Assembly: GCA_947095585.1 (NCBI GenBank)
Contig: OX352766.1
Coordinates: forward strand, 21,194,939-21,258,938
Length of the DNA stretch: 64,000 nucleotides
Reading direction: 5' to 3'
Source of the DNA: Nephrocerus scutellatus
Lineage: Eukaryota > Arthropoda > Insecta > Diptera > Pipunculidae
Positions 9,854-19,905 of the stretch are shown here, in pieces (position 1 is the first letter of the stretch; each line of letters opens with the position of its first letter). The translations under genes and the position numbers were made by a program. Below the pieces are notes generated by a model that did not search any database, was not told the origin of the DNA, and saw nothing but the letters and a program-made list of their open reading frames with translations.

Positions 9854-11195
9854 TTTGCCTTTCCTTTTTTGTAAACAATCTCGAACTCAAATTCTGACAG
9901 TTTCAAACGCCATCTTACTAATTTTGAATTTGGTTCTCGAAGGTTCATAAGCCACATTAATGGTTTATGGTCCGTGACTATCTGAAAATTCCTTCCGAAG
10001 AGGTACGGTCTGAAGTACTTTGTCGCCCAGACAATTGCAAGAAGTTCTTTTTCTACAGTTGAATAGTTACATTCAGAGGAGGAAAGAGTTCGGCTTGCGA
10101 AACAGATGGGTTCATCACTTCCGATTCTGCCTTGAGACAGAATTGCACCTATTGCGTAGTTACTAGCATCCGTAGTAACGATGAAAGGTTTTGAGAAGTC
10201 GGGGTGGACTAAGATTGGGTCATTTGTCAGAAGGTTTTTGTATGTTTGGAATGCCTCTCTATATAATTTTGGTCTATAGATTGATCAGCTCCCTTTTTAA
10301 GTCGATTTGTGAGTGGCTTAGTTAATCTTGCTAAGTCTTTAATGAATTTCCTATAGTAATTTATTAGCCCGAGAAAGGATTTAATTTCCTTGTTAGTCTT
10401 AGGGAGTGGAAATTCTTTTATAGCCTCAATTTTATTTGGGTTCGGTTTAATACCTTCAGGAGTGATTATGTGCCCTAGAAATGCAATTTCATGTTGCAAA
10501 AATTCGCACTTGTCCATTTGAATTTTAAGGTTGGACTCACGTAATCTATCGAAAGCCATTCTGATGCTCTCAATGTGTTCCTGAATGGATGTGGAATAGA
10601 TAATGATATCGTCTAAATAGACGAGACAAATTTTACCAACCAGTTCTTTGAGGACGTTATCCATTACTCGTTGGAAGGTGGATGGGGCGTTTTTCAGACC
10701 ATATGGCATCCTGAGGTATTCAGAATGCCCACCTTCTACTGTGAATGCGGTTTTGGGAATGTGAGCTGGGCTCATTTCAATTTGGTGAAAACCGCTTGCT
10801 AAATCGAGGGTAGTGAAATAAACGCATCTACCTAGCTTGTCTAGTATTTCAATGATGTTGGGAATCGGATACCTGTCTGAGACTGTTTTCTCATTGACTT
10901 CTATAGTCAATAACGAGTCTCCATTTTTGTTTGCCACTGGCGTCCGATTTTTTGGTACTATCAACACAGGTGAGCTCCAAGGGGAGTAGCTCTGGCGGAT
11001 TATTTCTTGTTCCAACATTTTCGCAATCTGGTCCTGTACTTCCTGTTTGTGTATATATGGGTATCTATAAGATTTCATATAGATAGGTACGTCGTCAGTT
11101 GTGTTAATCGGGTGTTTGATTTGATTGGAAAAGGTAAGTTGCTCTCCTTCTCCTTCGATGTATATGATGTCATTGTACTGTCTACACACTTTTAG
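9854..11195 (-). pseudogene. Errantivirus reverse transcriptase and RNase H
   Basis: 11189-10227 is a 320-codon frame of RT: fingers (KHPINTTDDVP, YSPWSSPVLIVPK), motif A FTTLDLASGFHQIEM, MPYGLKNAPSTFQ, motif C YLDD at residues 191-194, and the thumb FLGLINYYRKFIKDL. The block between PVANKNG and NEKTVSD is degraded relative to the family. After a frame change near 10260, RNase H is readable down to 9854, with its first Asp (TDASN), Glu (KELLAI) and Asp (TDHKP); the last Asp lies beyond the mariner at about 8880. It copies genomic RNA into DNA. The enzyme is closest in pattern to 17.6/297. Confidence 0.85.
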
Positions 11196-12825
11196 AAGTT
11201 TAGTTTAGTTTAGTTTAGTTTATTAATCTTCAAGGTATTCTTTACAAGATTTGAACAAGTAATAACTTAATACAAAAATAAAAATAAATATATTACTACT
11301 GAATTTTTAACAAACTTAATATATATTTTTTAAATATATCTCTATTCATAAGGAAAATGTCTAAATGATTACAAAATTTATTAAATACAGAGCAAGCATG
11401 AGCAATTGGACCATTAAGTCCATAATTTGTTCTATGATTTCTTAAATGCAAAAGGTTACTAACTCTAAATTGCCTATTCGGGGCATGAAAAGGAATTAAA
11501 CTCAAAAGCTCAGGACAGTCCACTGTGTTCATAATTAAGTCCCTGACGAACATAATGTAATAATAATTTCTTCTCGAATTCAGAGGTATTAAATCGATAA
11601 GAAGTAATCTCGAGTTATATGGAGGCAGCTCCCCCGGCCAATTCAATTTACGAATGGAAAAACGACTAAAATTTTTTTGAACCCTTTCAATTCTGTTGAT
11701 ACTATTTGCATAATAAGGGCACCAGACAATACAGCAGTATTCCAAGACCGAGCGTACAAGAGAGACATACAATGACTTCAGTGTATATGGGTCAACAAAA
11801 TCTTTAGAGTTACGCTTTACAAAACCTAACATTCTATTTGCTCTAGCAATAACAAAGTCGTAGTGAAGATGAAATGTTAACTTAGAGTCAAAAATAACAC
11901 CAAGATCACAATTTTGAAAAACTCTTTTCAACTTTACTTTTTCAATGTTATAATTCGACAATAGGGGATGCGCTTTTCTTGAGAATGAAAGAACACTGCA
12001 TTTATTAATATTAAAATATAGCTTGTTAATGTTACACCATCTTGTAATATTATCAATGTCCTCCTGAAGTAGTAAGCAATCAGTTTCACGTTTGATTGAA
12101 AAGAACAGTTTAACATCATCCGCATACAGCAAGCATTTTGCATTTTCAACATAAAGTGGCAAATCATTTATAAACAAAATAAACAGAAGAGGCCCCAAAT
12201 GACTACCCTGCGGAACGCCAGAAGAATTAAATATAAGGTCGGAAGTTACCTCACCTATTTTTACTCTTTGGTTTCTGCCTAATAAGTAGCTAGAAAGCCA
12301 TTTTAGCATTGAAGAATGGAATCCTAATTTTTTTAATTTAGCAATCAAAATGCTATGCTGCACCCGGTCGAAAGCCTTAGCAAAGTCTGTATAAACCACA
12401 TCCACTTGACGACCGTACTCTATCTCATTTACACAATAATCTGTGAAAAGTGAAAGATTTGTCGCAGTAGAACGGCCTGTTAAAAAGCCATGTTGAAATG
12501 ATGAAATTCTATTCCTTAAAGCCGACACAATCTTTTTCTTCACAATTGCCTCGAAAATTTTTGGTATTAAAGGAAGCTTTGAAATTGGCCTATAATTTTC
12601 AATAAGTAGGCGAGATCCCGCTTTATGAATTGGTGAAATATATGAAAATTTCCATTCTTCCAGGAATTCTCCTTGCTCCAAAGATTTGTTGAAAATATGT
12701 AGCAATGGTTCAGTAATGCTTAATACACAATTTTTTAAAAAGACTGAAGGAATATCATCCGGTCCACCATACTTATTGATGTCAATATTCGTTAGTTCAA
12801 ATTCAACTTCTTCTTTCGTTGATTC
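11196..12825 (-). mobile_element. LINE with (TAAAC)n 3' tail, 5'-truncated
   Basis: A non-LTR element inside the errantivirus pol gene. On the minus strand it ends in about five TAAAC pentamers (TTTAG-type repeats on the plus strand at about 11196-11221) instead of poly(A). The 5' end lies near 12825, inside the RT fingers. Errantivirus coding resumes on both sides (LLKVCRQYND on the left, LLRTDHLNSEK on the right). A family with a pentamer tail resembles I/Jockey-type LINEs that end in short repeats; the clade is not certain. Confidence 0.75.
11296..12705 (-). pseudogene. LINE reverse transcriptase fragment
   Basis: A 469-codon open frame that continues upstream without a start to about 12820 (NKYGGPDDIPSVFLK). 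RT motifs in order: YRPISKLPLIPKIFE, motif A VVYTDFAKAFDRVQH, motif B SGVPQGSHLGPLLF, motif C YADDVKLF, then the thumb and a C-terminal domain (VLEYCCIVWCPYY, IERVQKNFSRF). All catalytic Asp residues are present, so only the 5' truncation (no endonuclease, no ORF1) stops it working. The open frame suggests it is younger than the errantivirus around it. Confidence 0.85.
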
Positions 12826-13461
12826 TTCTTTTCGCTGTTCAGGTGATCGGTGCGAAGTAGATGTGCTATATTCCTCTTAGTGTTTTTGTCTTCTTTTAGT
12901 GTAGTATGCAGATTGTTTAGTTCTAAGTATTCCTCTGGTTTGTACTCTGTTGATTGTAATGAGTCTTCCAAAAGTATATTTTCGTCGCATTGCGAGTAGT
13001 TATCTTGTTATCTCGACGGTGCTGTAGCCGTTAATTGCTCTGTAGATGCCTTGTGATATAAATATATCAGGTTTAAGTTCTATGGTGTTTATAATTATGC
13101 TACCATTTAAATTATCTACAGGTAGTTTTGCTAGAATCTTGGACTGAGCTGGGTGAATGTCGATGACAGAGTTCTTCGTGACAAGGATCTTATTTTCAAG
13201 ATCAATTTTAGCGTTTAATTGCAACAGTGTATCTAAGCCGAGAAGGCCATCAAAGAAATTATGGAATTTAAATATAAGGAATTTAAGGAGACCCTGTTGA
13301 TTGAATTCTTTGAATATTTTAATATTAGCCTGAGTTTTTAGTTGATATTTCTTGAATACCGTTGTTATCGTAACAGGGTCACAATGAAGAAGTTCTTCAT
13401 GTGGTATGTATTCTGGGTTGATAACGGACGCTGATGCACCTGTGTCCAAAAGAAATCTCAA
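12826..13461 (-). pseudogene. Errantivirus protease and start of pol
   Basis: Retropepsin-like aspartic protease that cleaves Gag-Pol. The active site triplet is near the start (LLDTGASASVIN, about residues 4-15), and a flap and second loop pattern (LLGLDTLLQLNAKID) follows. Open from 13461 to 13000, then a frame change; coding continues in pol style to the LINE boundary near 12825. The gag frame ends 26 bp upstream at 13487. Confidence 0.8.
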
Positions 13462-13486
13462 GGGTCTGTCAAAGGGAGAAGATATG

Positions 13487-14779
13487 TTAATAAAAGGAAG
13501 TGTGGTTGGGTGAGTTTTTGGTTCTATCTAGCCTGTTGTTCCTCGAGGCTACAAAGGAAAAATTTTCCTCTTCGTCGATGTTAGTGGGATCGGAGTTAAA
13601 GTATCCGTCTAATTGCTGAAATGAACTGACTTGTGGTTTATTTATTTCGGAATTTTGGACAGTTTTTGTGTCAGGATTCGTAATTTCATGTACGTTGAAA
13701 TTCAGGTTCTTTGTTTGTTGGCTTGGACTTTGCTGAATTTCGGGGTAGGGATTTCTATTGATGAAAGGTCTTTTATTGTTAAAATTGTTCGATTGTGTGT
13801 TGTAGCTTGACCTGAAATATGGATTTGTGTAATTTACAGTTCGGGTTCTAAAATTATTGTTATTAGAGCGGGGTTCTAGATTTCTGTAGTAGTACTGTTC
13901 CTTATTAGGCTGGCGATATGGGGTATAACTTTGGCGTGAATAATATGGCTTGGGATTTTGGTATGTGGGATTATTAAAAGGTGAGGTTCTGGCCACTCTT
14001 TGATACGAAATGTTTTGTTCCTTGATGCAATATGCTAAGGCAATGGCTAAAGAATCTGGTCTCATAGCCCTGACTCATGAGCCAAGTGGCTCATTTAAGC
14101 TGCTGAGAAAAGAGTTAAGGCACATTTCGGCGTATAATTCTTTTTTAGCTTTTATAACGATATTATCACGTTCATGAATAAGGATGTTGTTACATAAAGC
14201 TGATTGTATCTCAATGACTTCCCCATAAAATGATTCGACTGACTTGTTGGTTTGTCGTAGTCCATGTAAATCTCTAATAAGAGAAGTTTCGCTTCTCTTA
14301 TCAGAATAATGGAGTATCAGGCGTTCTTTTATATTATCCCATATTAGAGGAGTCCCATACATATTTAAAATTTCATTAGCCTGTCCCTCTATTTTGTTCC
14401 TTATGGCTCTCAAAAGGATTTGGCCGTAAGGGGTTCTGTCGGTTCCTCTTATGTGTAGTAAAATTTCTTCGACGTTATTGAGGAATTCGTACAGTAACCT
14501 CTGGTTACCATCGAATTTGGGTAGGTCCTTGATTGCATCAGGGATCCTTGGCGAATTGAAAATATCGTTTGTATTAAGAGGTACATTTTGAGAATCAGAT
14601 GTGTTTTGTTCAGAAGTCATGGTTTCAGAATTCGAACTTGAATTTAAACTTGAGATAGAGAAGCCGAAAGAATTGCTTAATTGTTCAGGTAATTCGGGAT
14701 CTGTTGGTAGTCTGTTAGGTAAATTTCGTAAACTATACGGAATGAGTCTCGATGGTTTGTCTTTTTGTGATTTTGTCAT
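13487..14779 (-). pseudogene. Errantivirus gag (two frames)
   Basis: 14779-14075 (234 codons) is a capsid-like frame (LPKFDGNQRLLYEFLNNVEEIL, RNKIEGQANEILN, GLRQTNKSVESFYGEVIEIQ), the arrangement of 17.6/297 Gag. 14065-13487 (192 codons) is the C-terminal part, rich in Asn, Tyr, Arg and Pro, with no CCHC zinc knuckle, as is usual in errantivirus Gag. The two pieces are separated by a stop and frame change at about 14066-14080 and were probably one gene. The start at 14779 is the first ATG after the leader. Confidence 0.75.
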
Positions 14780-14857
14780 TTACGTATATATTTAAACCGG
14801 CAGAACAAATAAACGTCACATCGAATGTAGGAATATATTTTAATATATATACATATA
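14780..14857 (-). other. Errantivirus 5' leader remnant
   Basis: Short non-coding stretch between the gag start and a mariner fragment. The primer-binding site and the inner half of the 5' LTR are absent, removed by the deletion that also cut the mariner. Confidence 0.5.
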
Positions 14858-15246
14858 TCGGGTGTTTCAACAGGTGCGCTTTAACTTTTCTCCGATAGGG
14901 ACGGCGAAAGACGCCATATTTTTTATTGTTCTTTTGTCATTTGGAAACTTCATTAGTATACATTTCATCATGGAAAGCTACACATGTGAACAGCGATTGC
15001 AAATCGTGCAAATTTTTTATCAAAATAATCGTTCTGTTGCCGCTACTTTAAGAGCATTACGGCCATTTTACGGTCCATTTAACAAGCCAGCCCGTTCCAC
15101 AATTGACCGTATAGTAAAGATCTTGGCCTACATCCGTATAAGATCAAGCTGACACAACAACTAAAGCCGTTTGACCATTTGAAGCGACGCCGATTCGTGA
15201 ATTGGGCTCAAGAGCAAATCGAAAATGATGCAGATTTTCACCGAAT
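14858..15246 (+). mobile_element. DD41D mariner fragment, copy 2
   Basis: It starts at a TA (14856-14857) with the same end as copy 1 (TCGGGTGTTTCAACAGGTGC). It carries the transposase start (ATG at 14970; MESYTCEQRLQIVQIFYQNN, a helix-turn-helix type N-terminus), and then an internal deletion joins STIDRIVK to the DLGLHPYKIKL region near 15120. It ends abruptly at about 15246 within the codons before the first catalytic Asp and abuts errantivirus LTR sequence. The right end is missing. Confidence 0.85.
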
Positions 15247-15492
15247 TTTTTGTGCATTCTTATTTTAGAGCGAGATCAATAGATAAGCTTTGTTATTTGT
15301 CTATTGCTTTTGTCCATAGTAGGAAGTGTGAATACTAATTTTGATCATAGTGTTTATTGAAATAACAAAAATGAAAGAATTGCTTATCTTGCAAATATTG
15401 TACATAGTTTAAGAGAATTCGATTGCTTTTGCTAAATACATTATTCGTATATATATGTATATATATGTAGGTATAACATAGGGTGGCGATGG
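15247..15492 (-). repeat. Errantivirus 5' LTR, truncated
   Basis: Matches 4007-4252 of the left LTR with about 4 substitutions. The half corresponding to 3703-4006 is deleted and replaced by the mariner fragment; the outer edge also lacks about 10 bp. The junction with the outer gypsy element is at about 15492, where AFTVPG coding sequence resumes. Confidence 0.85.
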
Positions 15493-16520
15493 TACCGGGC
15501 ACTGTGAAGGCAGTGTACTGTTTGCTCCTCTTCTCCGTGGGTATCTGCCAGTATCCATTTCGTAGATCTAAGCTACTGATGAACTTGGCACCGCGAAGTT
15601 TTTCCAAAATGTGTTGTATCCGTGGCAGAGGATATGCATTTGGTACCGACCTTGCATTGAGCTCCCGATAGTCAATACAGAGCCTCCACTTAGTCTTATG
15701 GTGTTGGTTGGTTGGTACGAGAACTATGGGGGCGCTGTGGGGGCTATGTGAGGGTTCGATGCACCCTTTTTCCAATAACTCGTCAATCTCTTTGTTGATT
15801 ATTTCCGGCATCGCTGGGTTTCGGGGGAAGTAACGTTGCTTTATTGGACGTTCGTCCTTCATGATAACTCGGTGTTCGGTGATGTTGGAAACGGCGGGTA
15901 GCTGGTCAAATCTTTTGAACTCCTGGTGTTGGAAAGCTGCAAGCTTTACCTGGTCTATCCGTGGTGTTGCCTGAGCGATGGTGCATTGGCGGATGTGTTC
16001 TGCGGGGTCTGCTCTGTGTTACAATTTTACTGTCTGACCGCCGCAGCTTAGACGGGCCTCCGCCCGTGACAAAAAGTCCAAGCCCAGGATCACTTCGTCC
16101 ATCGCATATGGAATGATCAGGAACGGAAACTGGATCTCTCTATTCCCTATCCTGACATCTAGCTGTAGGGTCTCCCGAATCAGTTTGGGTGTTCCTTCGG
16201 CCATTCGCACGGTCACATCAACGGGTAAACTTTTGGTTGTGGCCCTTCGCTCCTCCGTCCGCAGGCCGTCCTGACGTTTATCCGTGCTTCCGAGTTCTGC
16301 GCCACCATGAAGTTCCTTTCGGGTTGTCTGATCCTTCGCGATGCCTTCGCAGTCTTCTGCCAGGCCGATGAGCTCGTGTAGGTATCTGGAGGGCTTCCTC
16401 CGGATGTAATACTGGTATTCTTGCCGACAATTCTGAAAAATCCTCCCGACCTGCTGTGCACTATTGTAATGTGCGTGCCTCATGAGGTTTTGCATCACGA
16501 TTACGAAGTCCCCATCTTAG
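15493..16520 (-). pseudogene. Outer gypsy element: Gag end, protease, RT N-terminal half
   Basis: The 5' part of the element whose 3' part is at 108-3702. 16498-16019 reads capsid C-terminus (YNSAQQVGRIFQNCRQEYQ, RYLHELIGLAEDCE), then protease C-terminal half (LLQLDV-like strand, FLIIPYAMDEVILGLDFLSR); a DTG active site is not visible, so the protease N-terminus seems lost. After a stop at 16019, coding continues to 15862-15493 with RT fingers (RYFPRNPAMPEIINKEIDEL, SAPIVLVPTN, WRLCIDYRELNARSVPNAYP) and motif A (SSLDLRNGYWQI). It ends at AFTVPG, where the errantivirus inserted. On the right the element is lost at about 16520, so 5' LTR and most of gag are absent. Confidence 0.8.
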
Positions 16521-17759
16521 TAGTGGTTTCGTACATTAAGAGTTTTGTGTGGTTGAAAAATATTCGAAAGTTGCAAAATAAGGGGAAATATACAAACGGC
16601 GAAATAAAAATTGCTCTCGTTCTATTTGTGAGAGTTGGGCGGCTAGGAGAAATGAGATTCTATTTGTTTGAAATTTTCTCTTAAATTTTATTGTAAATCA
16701 GTTTCATTGTAATAACAAAAGAAGAGAGAAAAAAACAACCCATAAAAATTAAAATTTTTCTTGTAAATTCTCTAATCGGGGATAAACACACACACACACA
16801 CACACTGCGTGCTCGTTTTGTGGCAAAATCATCCACCAAATGCCGCAGCGGCAGCGAACAGCGCTGCTCACAAAGCACAGAGCTCATACTTTGCCGTGAT
16901 CTGATGCGATATAGCGATATTTAAAATTTGTATTGTAATTGGGGTCCCCAAGGGCCCGATCGCTCCAAATTTTTGCAAAAAGTGTTTTCCATCTTTCACA
17001 CCCTTCCAAATTCTCTCCTCTTTCTTTCTAGTTGTTTCAATATGGGTTGTGGGATATAACGATTGACATACGATTGTGATTTTTTCTGTTGTCTTTACAT
17101 TTAATTAATTAATTAATTTTTCCTCAACGTATTCTAAGAATTGGTTTTTGAAATTGAAGATCAAAATGTTTACTCATTGTTGTTAATTGTTTGGCTATTG
17201 TTGTTACGTGTGTACTATATTCTTTATGCCTTAATATATTTGAATATATCAAAGCGGTTGCATTACCTTTTAGTTTCTGTGAATGTATTGGTATTTTAAT
17301 TAAAATTGTTGCCTAAGAATTGTTTTAATCCGCACATTATTGTTAACTGTTCAAAATTGTTACCACGATTAATGTTGGACTAATATCCATTTTAATACTT
17401 TTTTGTATATTAAAACGGATGCGGTATACATATGTATATATTATATACCTTTTAATACTGAATGTAAAATAGTAGGGTGTCTTTCAAAACTTTCCTCGAG
17501 ACTACCAACTTGTAGTGTATCTCCTGGCAGGATGGCATCATAGCCACGCTTGATGCTGGACTTGACTTGAGTAATTTATTTTGGTGACCTATATTGTTTT
17601 CTTTATTCTATTTGGTAATTTTTATTGTTGTGTTTTTTGTTGTTGGGAAGTGTGTGTATATTTTTGTGTATTTTTATTTATAGTTACATGGTGAATACGT
17701 CTTTATGGTGAGGGTTTACTTGAAGGTAGGTCTCAATATATTGTGTACTAATTTAGATG
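16521..17759. other. Non-coding, with a Helitron-type repeat block
   Basis: AT-rich. 16715-17000 is closely similar to 56405-56700 within the Helitron at 52864-57088 and includes a (CA)n run at about 16788-16805. A 44-codon minus-strand stretch at about 17440-17575 is open but matches nothing I know. No gene is supported. Confidence 0.55.
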
Positions 17760-18260
17760 TAGGCGCCGTGGCTTAGTGGATAAATGCATGGCTTCTGAGC
17801 ATGATGTTCATGGTTCGAATTGCAGTAACACCAAAAGTATTTTTCACGGTGTCCCACCTATCTCGAATGGGTGACAAACGTTCCAAGAGTAATAAACTTG
17901 TCACAGAATGCTTCTCAATTTGCCGTTCGGATCCGGCAATAAATTCTAGGTCCTCTCCATTGTAATGAAATATCAACGAGAGATTTTCCTTTTGAGATCG
18001 CGTAACATCACCACACGGCCACATTACATGGTCGGGTCCCTCATAGGCACCTTTCTATGTAGAGAAGTCCCTAATAGGTCCCCGCCTCTCAAGCAGAGAT
18101 CTCACTCAGTAGTTGGAGCGATGGAAGTCGACATAACTCTCAGCAAATGGTTTGGTGCGGAGTGCACGTCTTGCGGACGCTCGGTCCAAGCTCGCCGGAA
18201 TGTGGGGGGGGGGGGGTTCTTGCACCGCCATAAGCTGTAACCTTCATTAATAAAAAAAAT
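17760..18260 (+). mobile_element. tRNA-derived SINE
   Basis: The first 70 bp look like a tRNA-derived head: an A-box TGGCTTAGTGG at 17769-17779 and a B-box-like GGTTCGAATTG at about 17813-17823, the internal RNA polymerase III promoter. A non-tRNA body follows, and the unit seems to end in an A-rich tail at about 18248-18257. The cloverleaf is imperfect, so I read this as a SINE and not a functional tRNA. The 3' limit is approximate. Confidence 0.6.
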
Positions 18261-19557
18261 ACGTGCACATTGGGGAGAGAAAATTAACACAAAGAGGAGA
18301 TCAAAGAATCGGTGGCTTGCCCCGTCATCGGCATTAGGCGTTTCTGGGAAAGAAAAAAAAAAGGAAGAAAGACCCCGAAGCAGAAGTTATTCTTAGCGGG
18401 ACATGGTGGGCTCACCAGAGGGAAGCCACGAAAAGGCAGGATCCAGCACCATTTCTTTTCTTCCTAGACCTACAGAGCTTTAATCAACAACAACAACAAA
18501 AAAACCGATTAGAAAAAAAACGTCATTAGGTCCATTTGCGTACAACTTTAAGTGGGCTTCTATTTCTTGATTAGTAATATAAAAAGAAGAACATGTATCT
18601 TTATTTTATGCACAAAGGTACCAATTATTACTAGGTTTAAAACAATGTTAATGAAAGTAAGTATGGTTCTTTCCTAGACAAAAAAAGGTAGTCAACGCTA
18701 GGTAGATACGCAGGAAACCTTTCAAGTACAATTTAAATCTGATTTTAAATGGTAAATCAAGGTATTCTACCCAAAGGCATCAATAAAAAAATCGTAAACT
18801 ATTTTATCTTATAAAAGTATCAAAAGGTAGGAACACATAAAGTAAGAATATGTATTAATCCAATCTTATTTCCGATTTCAAAAGGTAAGTAAATACATAT
18901 CAATAAAAGAATCAACAACTCTTTTCGATTACGAAAAGTATCAAAAGGTAGGAAAATATAAAGTAAGCATGGGTATTGATTAAATCGTAATAAGTTAAAA
19001 CCAACTACAACTAGGTAAGTAATAGGGTGGTATCCACAAGTATCATACAAACATGTATATGTATTAAGGTAAGTATTGAAAAGAAATAAAATTTTTCTCT
19101 CTAATTAAGGATACTTTCTAGGATTTGGTGAGTAACGTACATATTTCTTATTATATTTCTTTTCTTTTTTGACGAAAAAAAACTGAGCTCAACTTACTGT
19201 CTTTATGAAATATGATCCTCCTCCTCGGCAGCCCTGACGACGATGAAGATCTCTGCAATAAACAAGCTTTTATGGTTAGCACCTACCCGAAGCAGGGACG
19301 AAGGAGCGTGAAACGAATTTGATAAGGCAAAACGACCAAATGGACGTCACTCACTCCTTTCCTTTGAATAATGGTAACTTTTTTTTATAATTAAAAATGT
19401 TAGGTAAAAGGGCCAAAACTAAGCTAATAGAAGTTGTAGGTTTTTTTTAATGCGGCTGGCAACTCCCGCTGTCCGTCCTGAGCTCTTCGTCCAGTGGTCC
19501 AGGGTATCCAAATGATCGTCGGATTTCGAGATAACCTTTTCCTGCCACATTTTTAAT
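18261..19557. other. Non-coding AT-rich DNA with a degenerate 125-bp duplication
   Basis: The string AAGTATCAAAAGGTAGGA recurs at about 18814 and 18939 with similar flanks (a roughly 125-bp unit, with weaker traces around 18745 and 19010). No coding signal. Confidence 0.5.
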
Positions 19558-19905
19558 TTTCCGATATAATGGGGGCAAGAAATATCTTTTTCACTTCCAC
19601 TTAGAGAACTTTGTAGTTTTACGGGGTCAACTTTTAGGGGAATTATTTTTCGATAAAATGTGGGCAAGAAATATATTTTTCACTTCCACTTAGAGAACTT
19701 TGTAGTTTTACGGGGTCAACTTTTAGGGGAATTATTTTTCGATAAAATGTGGGCAAGAAATATAATTTTCACTTCCAGTTGGCGAACTTTGTAGTTTAAG
19801 CGATCAAACTTTGATGTGATTTATTTTCCGATATAATGAGGGCAGGAAATATAATCTTTTTCACTTCCACTTGTGGCGACTACAATTTAGCGGTTAGGTT
19901 TTTAT
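19558..19905. repeat. Tandem repeat, about 89 bp x 4
   Basis: GGGCAAGAAATAT recurs at 19573, 19662, 19751 and, slightly changed, 19840, each 89 bp apart. The first three units are nearly identical; the fourth has diverged. Confidence 0.9.

Larger units (their letters stand above)
3703..15492 (-). mobile_element. Errantivirus (17.6/297/gypsy-type LTR element), nested and itself interrupted
   Basis: An old copy of an insect endogenous retrovirus-like element inserted in the RT gene of the outer gypsy element. It has an LTR at 3703-4261 and a truncated LTR at 15247-15492, a polypurine tract, and gag, protease, RT/RNase H, integrase and env remnants in minus-strand order. Ends of AGTTA...TAACT type are visible on the left LTR, as is usual for errantiviruses. 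The right junction has lost about 10 bp of the LTR and about 18 bp of target, so no clean target duplication remains. The matching LTR stretches differ at about 4 of 245 positions, which suggests a fairly recent insertion. Four later insertions disrupt it (5341-7235, 8889-9851, 11196-12825, 14858-15246). Confidence 0.85.

Noticed and set aside
17760..17832. Functional tRNA gene
   Set aside because: The A-box is good, but the cloverleaf does not close and a long body follows; it fits a SINE head better.
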